A stretch of DNA of 64,000 nucleotides from Alnus glutinosa (Eukaryota; Streptophyta; Magnoliopsida; Fagales; Betulaceae), in contig NC_084890.1 in the NCBI RefSeq assembly GCF_958979055.1, positions 31,913,116 through 31,977,115 on the forward strand. Reading direction: 5' to 3'. This document shows positions 35,047 to 45,467 of this stretch, in pieces (position 1 is the stretch's first letter; each line of letters starts with the position of its first letter). The notes under the pieces are model-generated. The model worked only from the letters and a program-made list of their open reading frames with translations, did no database searches and was not told the origin of the DNA. The position numbers and the translations under genes are program-made.

Positions 35047-36219
35047 TAGAAAAAAGAACAGCAGATCTCCTATTAAAAAAAAAGAACGGTTCAAATTTTA
35101 TAGTTAAACACGACGTAGTGCGAGGCTAACGTTTATTCAAAACACCTTTCACGCCGTTTCAACCAAAACACCTCTCACGCCGTTTTTTAGAAATGCGAAA
35201 TACTGTGCGAAAGCGAAGCTATGTCTTTGGTCGTCAAAATCTCCAGGTGCTCTTCGTGGTTGATATGGCTGTACGTCTTGCACAGGACCATCCTCTGCCA
35301 CATCGTGACCTTGGTTCTTGCTTCTGCGCTGGCATTACTTTTGTTCTAAGCTAAATCCAAACAATAACCAAAAGAAGCTTTGTGTATATATACGCTTATG
35401 GAAATGGTGGTTACTCTGGTAAGAGAGCAAGCGAGAGAGAAGGAGACATGAAGGTGGCCGGCTTAGTGTGGCTTTGGAGGACTTGACCTTTCAGAGAGAG
35501 AGAGAGGCAGATGTCTAATCTGCCTCCTATTCGTTTTGTGTCGATGACAATGGGGACAGAGTGTTGCAGGATCAGAATGTTGGCATGGAGGAACAGTTTG
35601 CGCCAGTGGGTCGAAGCAAGAATCAAGATGACACGTTTGGTGTTTTTTCAGATGGTGAATTGGGTTTTCTCCGATGACGAGAGATTGGATCAGGGGGTGC
35701 CTGTTGCCTGTTGGGTTTCGAAAGCCTCCATTAATTATTTGATGTGAGCCAAACAATGGTTTCCATATGATTCAGACGGGAAGATTGGAAATTAACCTGA
35801 TCCTACCTTTCCTTTTCTGATCTTGATAATAATAATCTCGTTTTTGAATTGGTTATTTTCATCTTTCCAATCGCAACTGCAAGTTCCCGAACCCCAAATG
35901 CAACAAGCTCAAGATTCTCGCTAGTTGGACCAACAGTTTTTTTTTTTGCTAGAACAAAGGAGTATTAGAGATTAGATTTCAAATCAGCAACCAGCAGTAA
36001 TAATCTATGTTTTTTATGGGAGAATAAGCAGACCTGGAATGAAGACGTTATTCTCAAAGAGAAATAAATACGGGTAATTCCACGAGCTTTGAAGTGGTTT
36101 TTTCGTTGAAACGGCGTGAAAGGGGTTTTGAATAGACGTTAGCCTCGTACGACGTCGTGTTTAGGTATAAAATCTGAACCGTTCCTTTTTTTAACAGGAG
36201 ATCTGCTGTTGTTTTTTCT
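35047..36219. mobile_element. Long-TIR DNA transposon, about 1.17 kb
   Basis: Terminal inverted repeats of about 120 bp: the left contains AACAGCAGATCTCCTATTAA and AACACGACGTAGTGCGAGGC, and the right carries the reverse complements with about 10% differences. The interior is less AT-rich and holds possible coding pieces. These are ATG at 35222 (MSLVVKISRCSSWLIWLY, ending in ASALALLLF) and a 78-codon frame (35511-35747). Neither matches a family I know. No transposase was found, and the TSD is not clear (TAGC or TA is possible). Confidence 0.65.
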
Positions 36220-36289
36220 ATAGCATGGAAGTCGGATCCTTACAGGATATAATGCGCCACTCTGACACTACAAAAATACTATCAATTTG

Positions 36290-36780
36290 ACGCGTGTCTA
36301 CAGTACCCGTTACTGTAGACACGCGTCCAATTTGACACGTGTCATTAAAGACACGTGTCAAATTGTAGAGCCGTCCAAAATGGACACGTGTATTGAATAC
36401 ACGTGTCCATTTGGACACGAGTAACTAATACACGTGTCCATTTGGACACGTGTATTTCATATGCGTGTCCAACTGGACACGTGTATGAATACACGTGTCC
36501 ATTTGGACACGAGTAACTAATACACGTGTCCATTTGGACACGTGTATTTTATATGCGTGTCCAACTGGACACGTGTATTATTACACGTGTCCAGTTGGAC
36601 ACGAGTAACTAATACACGTGTCCATTTGGACACGTGTATTACATATGCGTGTCCAAATGGACACGTGTATTATTACACGTGTCAGATTTGGACGCGTGCT
36701 TCAATACACGTGTCCAATTGGACACGTGTATTTCATATGCGTGTCCAATTGGACACGTGTATTAATACACGTGTCAAAAA
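36290..36780. repeat. Left subterminal G-box palindrome array
   Basis: About twenty CACGTG cores within 0.5 kb. They occur mostly as GGACACGTGTATT..ATACACGTGTCC alternating with spacers CATTTGG or CAACTGG, plus variants CATATGCGTGTCC and GACACGAGTAACTAAT. In En/Spm such arrays bind the element's regulatory protein. ACACGTGTC is also a plant G-box/ABRE core. Confidence 0.88.
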
Positions 36781-37795
36781 TTTATTAATTCGCCAAATAT
36801 ATATTAAAAGAACAAATTCTGTGTTGTATTAATTATTTAAAAAAAAAAATTAAAAAAAAAACTCTTACATTATTAATCATACAAATCTAATCCAAAAATA
36901 CGGTGTAGATTACCCTAACCTAATTTACATATTGTACTATATGCTATATGTAAAACCCTAAACCCTGAGAAAGTAAAACCCTAAAGCCTAAACCCTAATC
37001 CTAGATCCTTAAAAAAAATAAAAAAATAAATAAAAATAAAAAAAAACCTACACTTTCTAAAAAAAGAAACCCTAACACTAAAAACAAAAATCCTAACCTT
37101 AAACCATAAACCTGGCCTTAAACAAAAATATCCTACACTTTTTTTTAATTAAATAAAATTTCTACAATGGGGGACGTGTATTTTAATTACACGTCTCCCG
37201 CGCGCCGCCGTTTTAAAATTCAAAATAATATATAGTACATATACTTAGGGTTAGGGTTAGGGTTAGGGTAGTATAGTATATATACTTATACTTAGTGTCA
37301 TGATTTAAATTTAGGGTTTATATTTAGTTTTAATTTATAGTTTATGTTTTAGTTTTAGGTCTTAGGGTTTAGCAATGTGTACATGCAGTGCATACACGTT
37401 CTGGGTTGCATGGGTTTATATGAAATATATATAATATATTAAATATATATATATAATATCTCGCTCCGTCTCTCCCTCTCTCTTCCTCTCTATCTCTTTC
37501 TCTCTCTGTCTACCTCTCTCTCTCTATCTCCCTCTTCCTCTCTCTCTCTACCTCTCTCTCTCTCTCTCTATCTCTTTCTCTCTCTGTCTAAAAGTTTATA
37601 CTATATATAGTATATAGTATATATACTATATAAAGTACAATTTCTTTGAGGGTTAGAGCTTAATTTTTTAGGGTTATGAGTTAGGGTTTATGACTATATA
37701 TATACTATCCCTTAAGGTTATAGTTTATATCTATATAAGTATATACACTTAGGGTTAGAGTTTAATTTTTTGGGCCATTAAATTATTATTTTATA

Positions 37796-37862
<67 letters not shown>

Positions 37863-38351
37863 TATTATTTATTATATATATAGATATATTTATTACTTTT
37901 TAAATTAAATACAATTTCTACTATGGGGGACGTGTATTTTAGGGTTAGGGTTTTTTGCTATATATAGTACATACAGTTAGGGTTAGGGTTTTTTGCTATA
38001 TATAGTACATACAGTTAGGGTTATGGTTTTTTGCTATACAAAATACATACACTTATAATTAGGGTTTATATGATGAGTTATATATATATATATATATATA
38101 TATGGTGTACTTATAAGTACGTAAACCCTAACCCTAAATTGACATATTGTACTATATGCATAATTAAACCAACTTTGTGAAGCATATATGTAGACCCAAA
38201 AAAAAAAAAAAAAATAAAATTTGCAACATGAGTTCATGCAGTGCATGTACATGCAGTACATGCACTGCATGAACTTAGGTTGCATGGGTTTATATAAAAT
38301 AGATATAATATATATTAGGTTGCATGGATTTATATAAAATAGATATAATAA

Positions 38352-38404
<53 letters not shown>

Positions 38405-38630
38405 TTATATTAAATATATATACCATTTGGAGACGTGTATTTATATACACGTCTCCAATTGGGCACGTGTACTAAGTACACGTGCCCAACTGTTTGGCCA
38501 GATGCTACGCGGGAATTCTCCCGCGCGCCACCTGGCCAAACATTATATATTATATAATGTTTATATAATTTAATAAATTAAATATAATATATATTATATT
38601 AAATTAAATGTATATTATAATTTAAATGGG
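36781..38630. repeat. AT-rich CACTA interior with degenerate telomere-like repeats
   Basis: It contains decayed CCCTAA blocks (about 36955-37140) and inverted-orientation GGGTTA blocks (37246-37270; 37940-38030). Long (TA)n runs lie at 37798-37858 and 38359-38400, with a TCTC tract at about 37460-37590. There are further internal palindromes: GAGACGTGTATTTATATACA (38432 on), GGGCACGTGTACTAAGTACA (38460 on) and a long dyad GTTTGGCCAG..CTGGCCAAAC (about 38491-38542). No coding is seen. Confidence 0.75.
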
Positions 38631-38639
38631 TAGCTTCCA

Positions 38640-38827
38640 GAGGAAGCTACCCATTTCGATCGTCTCTCTCTCTCTCTCATTTCTTCTGTCTCTCTCTCTG
38701 TCTCTCCGGCGAGCTCTTCCGGCCGCCGGCCGGTGTACGTGGTCACCTCTCCCTCTCACCGACTGTCTCTCTCTCTAGCTCACCGACCTTCCCTCTAGCT
38801 CTCTCGCTCTCCCTCTCTCACAGCCGG

Positions 38828-38858
<31 letters not shown>

Positions 38859-39130
38859 CTTCTGTCTCTCTCTCTGTCTCTCCGGCGAGCTCTTCCGGCC
38901 GGTGTGGTCACCTCTCCCTCTCACCGACTGTCTCTCTCTCTAGCTCACCGACCTTCCCTCTAGCTCTCTCGCTCTCCCTCTCTCACAGCCGGCTCTCTCT
39001 CTCTCTCTCTTTCTCTCAAATTTTCTCTCTCTACTGGGACGTCCCTCCGGCAGCGCGAGCAGGCCGCCGGTTCCCTTTCCTCCGGTCCGGTCAGTGGCTC
39101 TCTCTCTCTCTCTCTCTCGGTTCAGTCGCC
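38640..39130 (+). promoter_or_regulatory. CT-rich duplicated leader of the CACTA gene
   Basis: The dyad TAGCTTCC/GGAAGCTA (about 38631-38653) is followed by a tandem duplication of about 180 bp: CTCTCCGGCGAGCTCTTCCG at about 38702 and again at about 38879. Pyrimidine-rich tracts of this kind are common in plant transposon 5' leaders. Promoter identity is inferred from its position upstream of the exon-intron structure. Confidence 0.5.
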
Positions 39131-39837
39131 GGTTAACCATTTAGTGTTATATATATGTTCTTAATATTATTTGCACATAAATTTAGTGTTATATATATAT
39201 ATACATTTGCTAACTTTTTTTTTTTTCTCCATAATGTATATCTGAATATGCAGGTATATATATATAGAAGGAGTCCTAAATTCATAGGAGATACCTACCA
39301 TCGACAGTGAGTAAATTTTCCCTTAAATTTGTATTTCATTTTTTTTTTCAACATGTAAATGAAATACTAACTATATATATATTGTAATAATTTTTATTGT
39401 AATAATTTGGACATTTGTTCTTGATTGATAATTGGTTATGTTTTTTGGACTGTGTTATAATTTTTTTTTTCAATTTTGCAGAATTAGTGTAAGCTTAAAT
39501 TTCTGTTTTTTTTTTTTTTTTTTTCAATTTTGCTGAATTAGTGTAAGCTTAAATTGCTATATTTTGTGTTTTTGTTTTCACTATTACTGCATGTATTTTG
39601 AAAGCCATGTTCTTTTTTGCCATGTTGTGTTTTTTTTTGTTTTTAATTTTTTCTGTCCTAAGTTTTTATTTGAGAGGTTATATATATAGATATTTTTGAA
39701 TGTGTTATTATGGACCACAATGTTTTTTTGTTAGTCAAACAAAATCAATCAATATCCGATATTAGTTTAGCGTTATAAACCAACGATGACACTTTTGAAA
39801 ATAATAAATGGGACACTTTTGAAAATCAATCAATATC

Positions 39838-42800
39838 CTACACTTTTTTTTTATAAAAAAAAAACCCTAACCATAAACCCGAACAAACCCTAACCCTAAA
39901 CCCTAACAAACCCTAACCCTAAACCCTCCTAAACCCTAACAAACCCTAACCCTAAACCCTAATCCCTTACAAACCCTAACCCTAAACCCTTAAGAAAAGA
40001 AAAGAAAAAAAACAAAATCCTACACTTTTTTTTTATAAAAAAAAAGAGCCTAACCATAAACCCGAACAAACCCTAACCCTAAACCCTAACAAACCCTAAC
40101 CCTAAACCCTAAAAAAAAAAAAAACCTAAACCCTCCTAAACCCTAACAAACCCTAACCCTAAACCCTAATCCCTTACAAACCCTAACCCTAAACCCTTAA
40201 GAAAAGAAAAGAAAAAAAACAAAATCCTACACTTTTTTTTTATAAAAAAAAAACCCTAACCATAAACCCGAACAAACCCTAACCCTAAACCCTAACAAAC
40301 CCTAACCCTAAACCCTAAAAAAAAAAAAAAAACCTAAACCCTCCTAAACCCTAACAAACCTTAACCCTAAACCCTAATCCCTTACAAACCCTAACCCTAA
40401 ACCCTTAAGAAAAGAAAAGAAAAAAAACAAAATCCTACACTTTTTTTTTATAAAAAAAAAAAGCCTAACCATAAACCCGAACAAACCCTAACCCTAAACC
40501 CTAACAAACCCTAACCCTAAACCCTAAAAAAAAAAAAAAAAACCTAAACCCTCCTAAACCCTAACCCTTAACCCTAATCCCTTACAAACCCTAACCCTAA
40601 ACCCTTAAGAAAAGAAAAGAAAAAAACAAAATTCTGGTTAGGCTTTTTTTTTTATAAAAAACAAAAACCTAACCATAAACCCGAACAAACCCTAACCCTA
40701 AACCCTAACAAACCCTAACCCTAAACCCTAATCCCTTACAAACCTTAACCCTAAACCCTAACAAACCCTAACCCTTAACCCTAATCCCTTACAAACCCTA
40801 ACCCTAAACCCTCCTAAACCCTAACAAACCCTAACCCTAAACCCTAATCCCTTACAAACCCTAACCCTAAACCCTTAAGAAAAGAAAAGAAAAAAAACAA
40901 AATCCTACACTTTTTTTTTATAAAAAAAAAGAGCCTAACCATAAACCCGAACAAACCCTAACCCTAAACCCTAACAAACCCTAACCCTAAACCCTAAAAA
41001 AAAAAAAAACCTAAACCCTCCTAAACCCTAACAAACCCTAACCCTAAACCCTAATCCCTTACAAACCCTAACCCTAAACCCTTAAGAAAAGAAAAGAAAA
41101 AAAACAAAATCCTACACTTTTTTTTTATAAAAAAAAAACCCTAACCATAAACCCGAACAAACCCTAACCCTAAACCCTAACAAACCCTAACCCTAAACCC
41201 TAAAAAAAAAAAAAAAACCTAAACCCTCCTAAACCCTAACAAACCCTAACCCTAAACCCTAATCCCTTACAAACCCTAACCCTAAACCCTTAAGAAAAGA
41301 AAAGAAAAAAAACAAAATCCTACACTTTTTTTTTATAAAAAAAAAAAGCCTAACCATAAACCCGAACAAACCCTAACCCTAAACCCTAACAAACCCTAAC
41401 CCTAAACCCTAAAAAAAAAAAAAAAAACCTAAACCCTCCTAAACCCTAACCCTTAACCCTAATCCCTTACAAACCCTAACCCTAAACCCTTAAGAAAAGA
41501 AAAGAAAAAAACAAAATTCTGGTTAGGCTTTTTTTTTTATAAAAAACAAAAACCTAACCATAAACCCGAACAAACCCTAACCCTAAACCCTAACAAACCC
41601 TAACCCTAAACCCTAATCCCTTACAAACCTTAACCCTAAACCCTAACAAACCCTAACCCTTAACCCTAATCCCTTACAAACCCTAACCCTAAACCCTCCT
41701 AAACCCTAACAAACCCTAACCCTAAACCCTAATCCCTTACAAACCCTAACCCTAAACCCTTAAGAAAAGAAAAGAAAAAAAACAAAATCCTACACTTTTT
41801 TTTTATAAAAAAAAAGAGCCTAACCATAAACCCGAACAAACCCTAACCCTAAACCCTAACAAACCCTAACCCTAAACCCTAAAAAAAAAAAAAACCTAAA
41901 CCCTCCTAAACCCTAACAAACCCTAACCCTAAACCCTAATCCCTTACAAACCCTAACCCTAAACCCTTAAGAAAAGAAAAGAAAAAAAACAAAATCCTAC
42001 ACTTTTTTTTTATAAAAAAAAAACCCTAACCATAAACCCGAACAAACCCTAACCCTAAACCCTAAAAAACCCAAACCCTAAACCCTAAAAAAAAAAAAAA
42101 AACCTAAACCCTCCTAAACCCTAACAAACCTTAACCCTAAACCCTAATCCCTTACAAACCCTAACCCTAAACCCTTAAGAAAAGAAAAGAAAAAAAACAA
42201 AATCCTACACTTTTTTTTTATAAAAAAAAAAAGCCTAACCATAAACCCGAACAAACCCTAACCCTAAACCCTAACAAACCCTAACCCTAAACCCTAAAAA
42301 AAAAAAAAAAAACCTAAACCCTCCTAAACCCTAACCCTTAACCCTAATCCCTTACAAACCCTAACCCTAAACCCTTAAGAAAAGAAAAGAAAAAAACAAA
42401 ATTCTGGTTAGGCTTTTTTTTTTATAAAAAACAAAAACCTAACCATAAACCCGAACAAACCCTAACCCTAAACCCTAACAAACCCTAACCCTAAACCCTA
42501 ATCCCTTACAAACCTTAACCCTAAACCCTAACAAACCCTAACCCTTAACCCTAATCCCTTACAAACCCTAACCCTAAACCCTCCTAAACCCTAACAAACC
42601 CTAACCCTAAACCCTAATCCCTTACAAACCCTAACCCTAAACCCTTAAGAAAAGAAAAGAAAAAAAACAAAATCCTACACTTTTTTTTTATAAAAAAAAA
42701 GAGCCTAACCATAAACCCGAACAAACCCTAACCCTAAACCCTAACAAACCCTAACCCTAAACCCTAAAAAAAAAAAAAACCTAAACCCTCCTAAACCCTA

Positions 42801-44530
42801 ACAAACCCTAACCCTAAACCCTAATCCCTTACAAACCCTAACCCTAAACCCTTAAGAAAAGAAAAGAAAAAAAACAAAATCCTACACTTTTTTTTTATAA
42901 AAAAAAAACCCTAACCATAAACCCGAACAAACCCTAACCCTAAACCCTAACAAACCCTAACCCTAAACCCTAAAAAAAAAAAAAAAACCTAAACCCTCCT
43001 AAACCCTAACAAACCTTAACCCTAAACCCTAATCCCTTACAAACCCTAACCCTAAACCCTTAAGAAAAGAAAAGAAAAAAAACAAAATCCTACACTTTTT
43101 TTTTATAAAAAAAAAAAGCCTAACCATAAACCCGAACAAACCCTAACCCTAAACCCTAACAAACCCTAACCCTAAACCCTAAAAAATAAAAAAAAAACCT
43201 AAACCCTCCTAAACCCTAACCCTTAACCCTAATCCCTTACAAACCCTAACCCTAAACCCTTAAGAAAAGAAAAGAAAAAAACAAAATTCTGGTTAGGCTT
43301 TTTTTTTTATAAAAAACAAAAACCTAACCATAAACCCGAACAAACCCTAACCCTAAACCCTAACAAACCCTAACCCTAAACCCTAATCCCTTACAAACCT
43401 TAACCCTAAACCCTAACAAACCCTAACCCTTAACCCTAATCCCTTACAAACCCTAACCCTAAACCCTCCTAAACCCTAACAAACCCTAACCCTAAACCCT
43501 AATCCCTTACAAACCCTAACCCTAAACCCTTAAGAAAAGAAAAGAAAAAAAACAAAATCCTACACTTTTTTTTTATAAAAAAAAAGAGCCTAACCATAAA
43601 CCCGAACAAACCCTAACCCTAAACCCTAACAAACCCTAACCCTAAACCCTAAAAAAAAAAAAAACCTAAACCCTCCTAAACCCTAACAAACCCTAACCCT
43701 TAACCCTAATCCCTTACAAACCCTAACCCTAAACCCTTAAGAAAAGAAAAGAAAAAAAACAAAATCCTACACTTTTTTTTTATAAAAAAAAAACCCTAAC
43801 CATAAACCCGAACAAACCCTAACCCTAAACCCTAACAAACCCTAACCCTAAACCCTAAAAAAAAAAAAAAAACCTAAACCCTCCTAAACCCTAACAAACC
43901 TTAACCCTAAACCCTAATCCCTTACAAACCCTAACCCTAAACCCTTAAGAAAAGAAAAGAAAAAAAACAAAATCCTACACTTTTTTTTTATAAAAAAAAA
44001 AAGCCTAACCATAAACCCGAACAAACCCTAACCCTAAACCCTAACAAACCCTAACCCTAAACCCTAAAAAAAAAAAAAAAAACCTAAACCCTCCTAAACC
44101 CTAACCCTTAACCCTAATCCCTTACAAACCCTAACCCTAAACCCTTAAGAAAAGAAAAGAAAAAAACAAAATTCTGGTTAGGCTTTTTTTTTTATAAAAA
44201 ACAAAAACCTAACCATAAACCCGAACAAACCCTAACCCTAAACCCTAACAAACCCTAACCCTAAACCCTAATCCCTTACAAACCTTAACCCTAAACCCTA
44301 ACAAACCCTAACCCTTAACCCTAATCCCTTACAAACCCTAACCCTAAACCCTTAAGAAAAGAAAAGAAAAAAACAAAATTATGGTTAGGCTTTTTTTTTA
44401 TAAAAAACAAAAACCTAACCATAAACCCTAACAAACCCTAACCCTAAACCCTAAACCCTTACAAACCCTAACCCTAAACCCTTGCAAACCCTAACCCTAA
44501 ACCCTTTAGAAAAGGAAAAAAACAAAACCC
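39838..44530. repeat. Telomere-like satellite with 885-bp higher-order repeat
   Basis: Built from AAACCCTAACCCTAAACCCT blocks separated by A-runs, GAAAAGAAAAG and CTACAC-T(9)-ATAAAAA linkers. Two independent markers repeat at exactly 885 bp: ATTCTGGTTAGG at 40631, 41516, 42401, 43286 and 44171, and AGAGCCTAACC at about 40046, 40931, 41816, 42701 and 43586. Each unit contains four subunits of about 180-290 bp. There are four full units and most of a fifth. Only scattered differences are seen (for example near 42064, 43187 and 43695). The blocks mix plant CCCTAAA with CCCTAA and contain many telo-box (AAACCCTA) sites. It lies inside the CACTA element, so it is not a chromosome end. Confidence 0.93.
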
Positions 44531-44754
44531 TACACTTTTTTTAATAATAAAAAAAAAAACCCTAACCCTAAACCCTAATAAACCATAAACCCTAAACTAT
44601 AACAAAAAAACTAAAACCCTAAACTCTAACCATAAACCCTTTAAAAGGGAAATAAATTCGTACACCCCATGTTGCGTGACATGCTCAACTTTTTTACACG
44701 TTTATTTGTTTGACGTATGATTTGTCTTGTCCTCTTAACCCTATACAGAGGAAT

Positions 44755-44991
44755 ATGGACAAGTCTTGGATGTCAGCACCTAGGGGTACGACAACGTATA
44801 ACGACGGGTGTAGGGCGTTTGTGACATTTGCCGTTCGTAACTGTACGGCCGGCGATGGAAAAATTTACTGCCCATGCAAGTATTGTCGAAATAACCAGCG
44901 TCACACTCCTGAGTACGTTCTTGCCCACCTGACTGGAGGTCGGGGGATGAATCCGGGATACCATTTGTGGTATATGCACGGTGAGGATTAA
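44755..44991 (+). CDS. CACTA transposase-associated domain, stand-alone (truncated transposase)
   Basis: 78 codons from the ATG 7 bases after a good acceptor (TATACAG, exon from 44749). MDKSWMSAP starts the Transpos_assoc domain that precedes the catalytic part of plant CACTA transposases. The conserved core follows: GKIYCPCKYC with Cys39, Cys41 and Cys44, then VLAHL (His58) and YHLWYMHGE (Trp72, His75), a likely zinc-binding fold. The frame stops directly after HGED, and the right subterminal array begins 65 bp later. In full elements hundreds of codons of transposase follow. CACG|GTGAGG at 44980 could also be a donor whose downstream exons were deleted. The ATG at 44710 lies before the acceptor, in the intron. 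Confidence 0.85.
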   Translation: MDKSWMSAPRGTTTYNDGCRAFVTFAVRNCTAGDGKIYCPCKYCRNNQRHTPEYVLAHLTGGRGMNPGYHLWYMHGED

Positions 44992-45057
44992 ATAAAATTA
45001 AATAAAAATTTTAATTAAATAAAAAACTGAATTTGGTTTTTTTTTCCAATTAAAAAC

Positions 45058-45440
45058 AGTTTGACACGTGTATAGGAATACACGTGTCAAATTTGACACG
45101 TGTATTCCAATACGCGTGTCAAATTTTTTTTGACACGCGTATAGGAATACACGTGTCAAATTTGACACGTGTATTCCTATACACGTGTCAAACTGTTTTG
45201 ACACGCGTATTGGAATACACGTGTCAAATTTGACACGTGTATTCCTATACGCGTGTCAAAAAAAATTTGACACGCGTATTGGAATACACGTGTCAAATTT
45301 GACACGTGTATTCCTATACACGTGTCAAATTGTGCAGTTTGTAACATTCACATTTGACACGTGTAATACGCGTGTCAAACTACACGTGTCTAAATGTTTG
45401 ACACGTGTACGACACTGTACACGTGTCAAACTGCACGTGG
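45058..45440. repeat. Right subterminal G-box palindrome array
   Basis: About sixteen CACGTG cores, in units of the form TTTGACACGTGTATTCCTAT followed by ACACGTGTCAAA, with some cores as ACGCGT. Flanks differ from the left array: TTTGAC here, TGGAC there. Confidence 0.88.
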
Positions 45441-45467
45441 CTATTTGATGCGATTTTTGTAGTGTGA

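Larger units (their letters stand above)
36266..45464 (+). mobile_element. CACTA (En/Spm-type) DNA transposon with telomere-like satellite
   Basis: 9199 bp. The left end is CACTACAAAAATACTATCAA, and the right end (reverse complement) is CACTACAAAAATCGCATCAA: 12 identical terminal bases and 17 of 20 overall. The 3-bp TSD is TGA (36263-36265 and 45465-45467), as CACTA elements make. Inside each end are arrays of ACACGTGT palindromes (subterminal repeats). The gene on the plus strand seems to have a CT-rich leader, a small non-coding exon (about 39254-39306, ..GACA|GTGAGT) and a 5.4-kb intron holding the satellite. The acceptor is ATACAG (44748), followed by the ATG of the transposase-associated exon. 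The catalytic transposase and the second (TNPA-like) gene are absent. The element is non-autonomous. Confidence 0.9.

Noticed and set aside
36290..36780. Regularly spaced repeats resembling a CRISPR array
   Set aside because: Repeats are palindromic G-box motifs without unique spacers, lie at a CACTA end and recur at the opposite end; the genome is a plant.
36218..36832. Cys/Thr/Val-rich open frames such as the 96-codon plus-strand frame
   Set aside because: Translation of the ACACGTGT repeat array.
39838..44530. A true telomere or chromosome end
   Set aside because: Ordinary sequence and genes continue on both sides, the array has long non-telomeric linkers and an 885-bp period, and it is enclosed by CACTA termini.
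44710..44754. Upstream Met extending the transposase-associated ORF
   Set aside because: It precedes a good splice acceptor at 44748; the conserved domain starts at MDKSWM after it.
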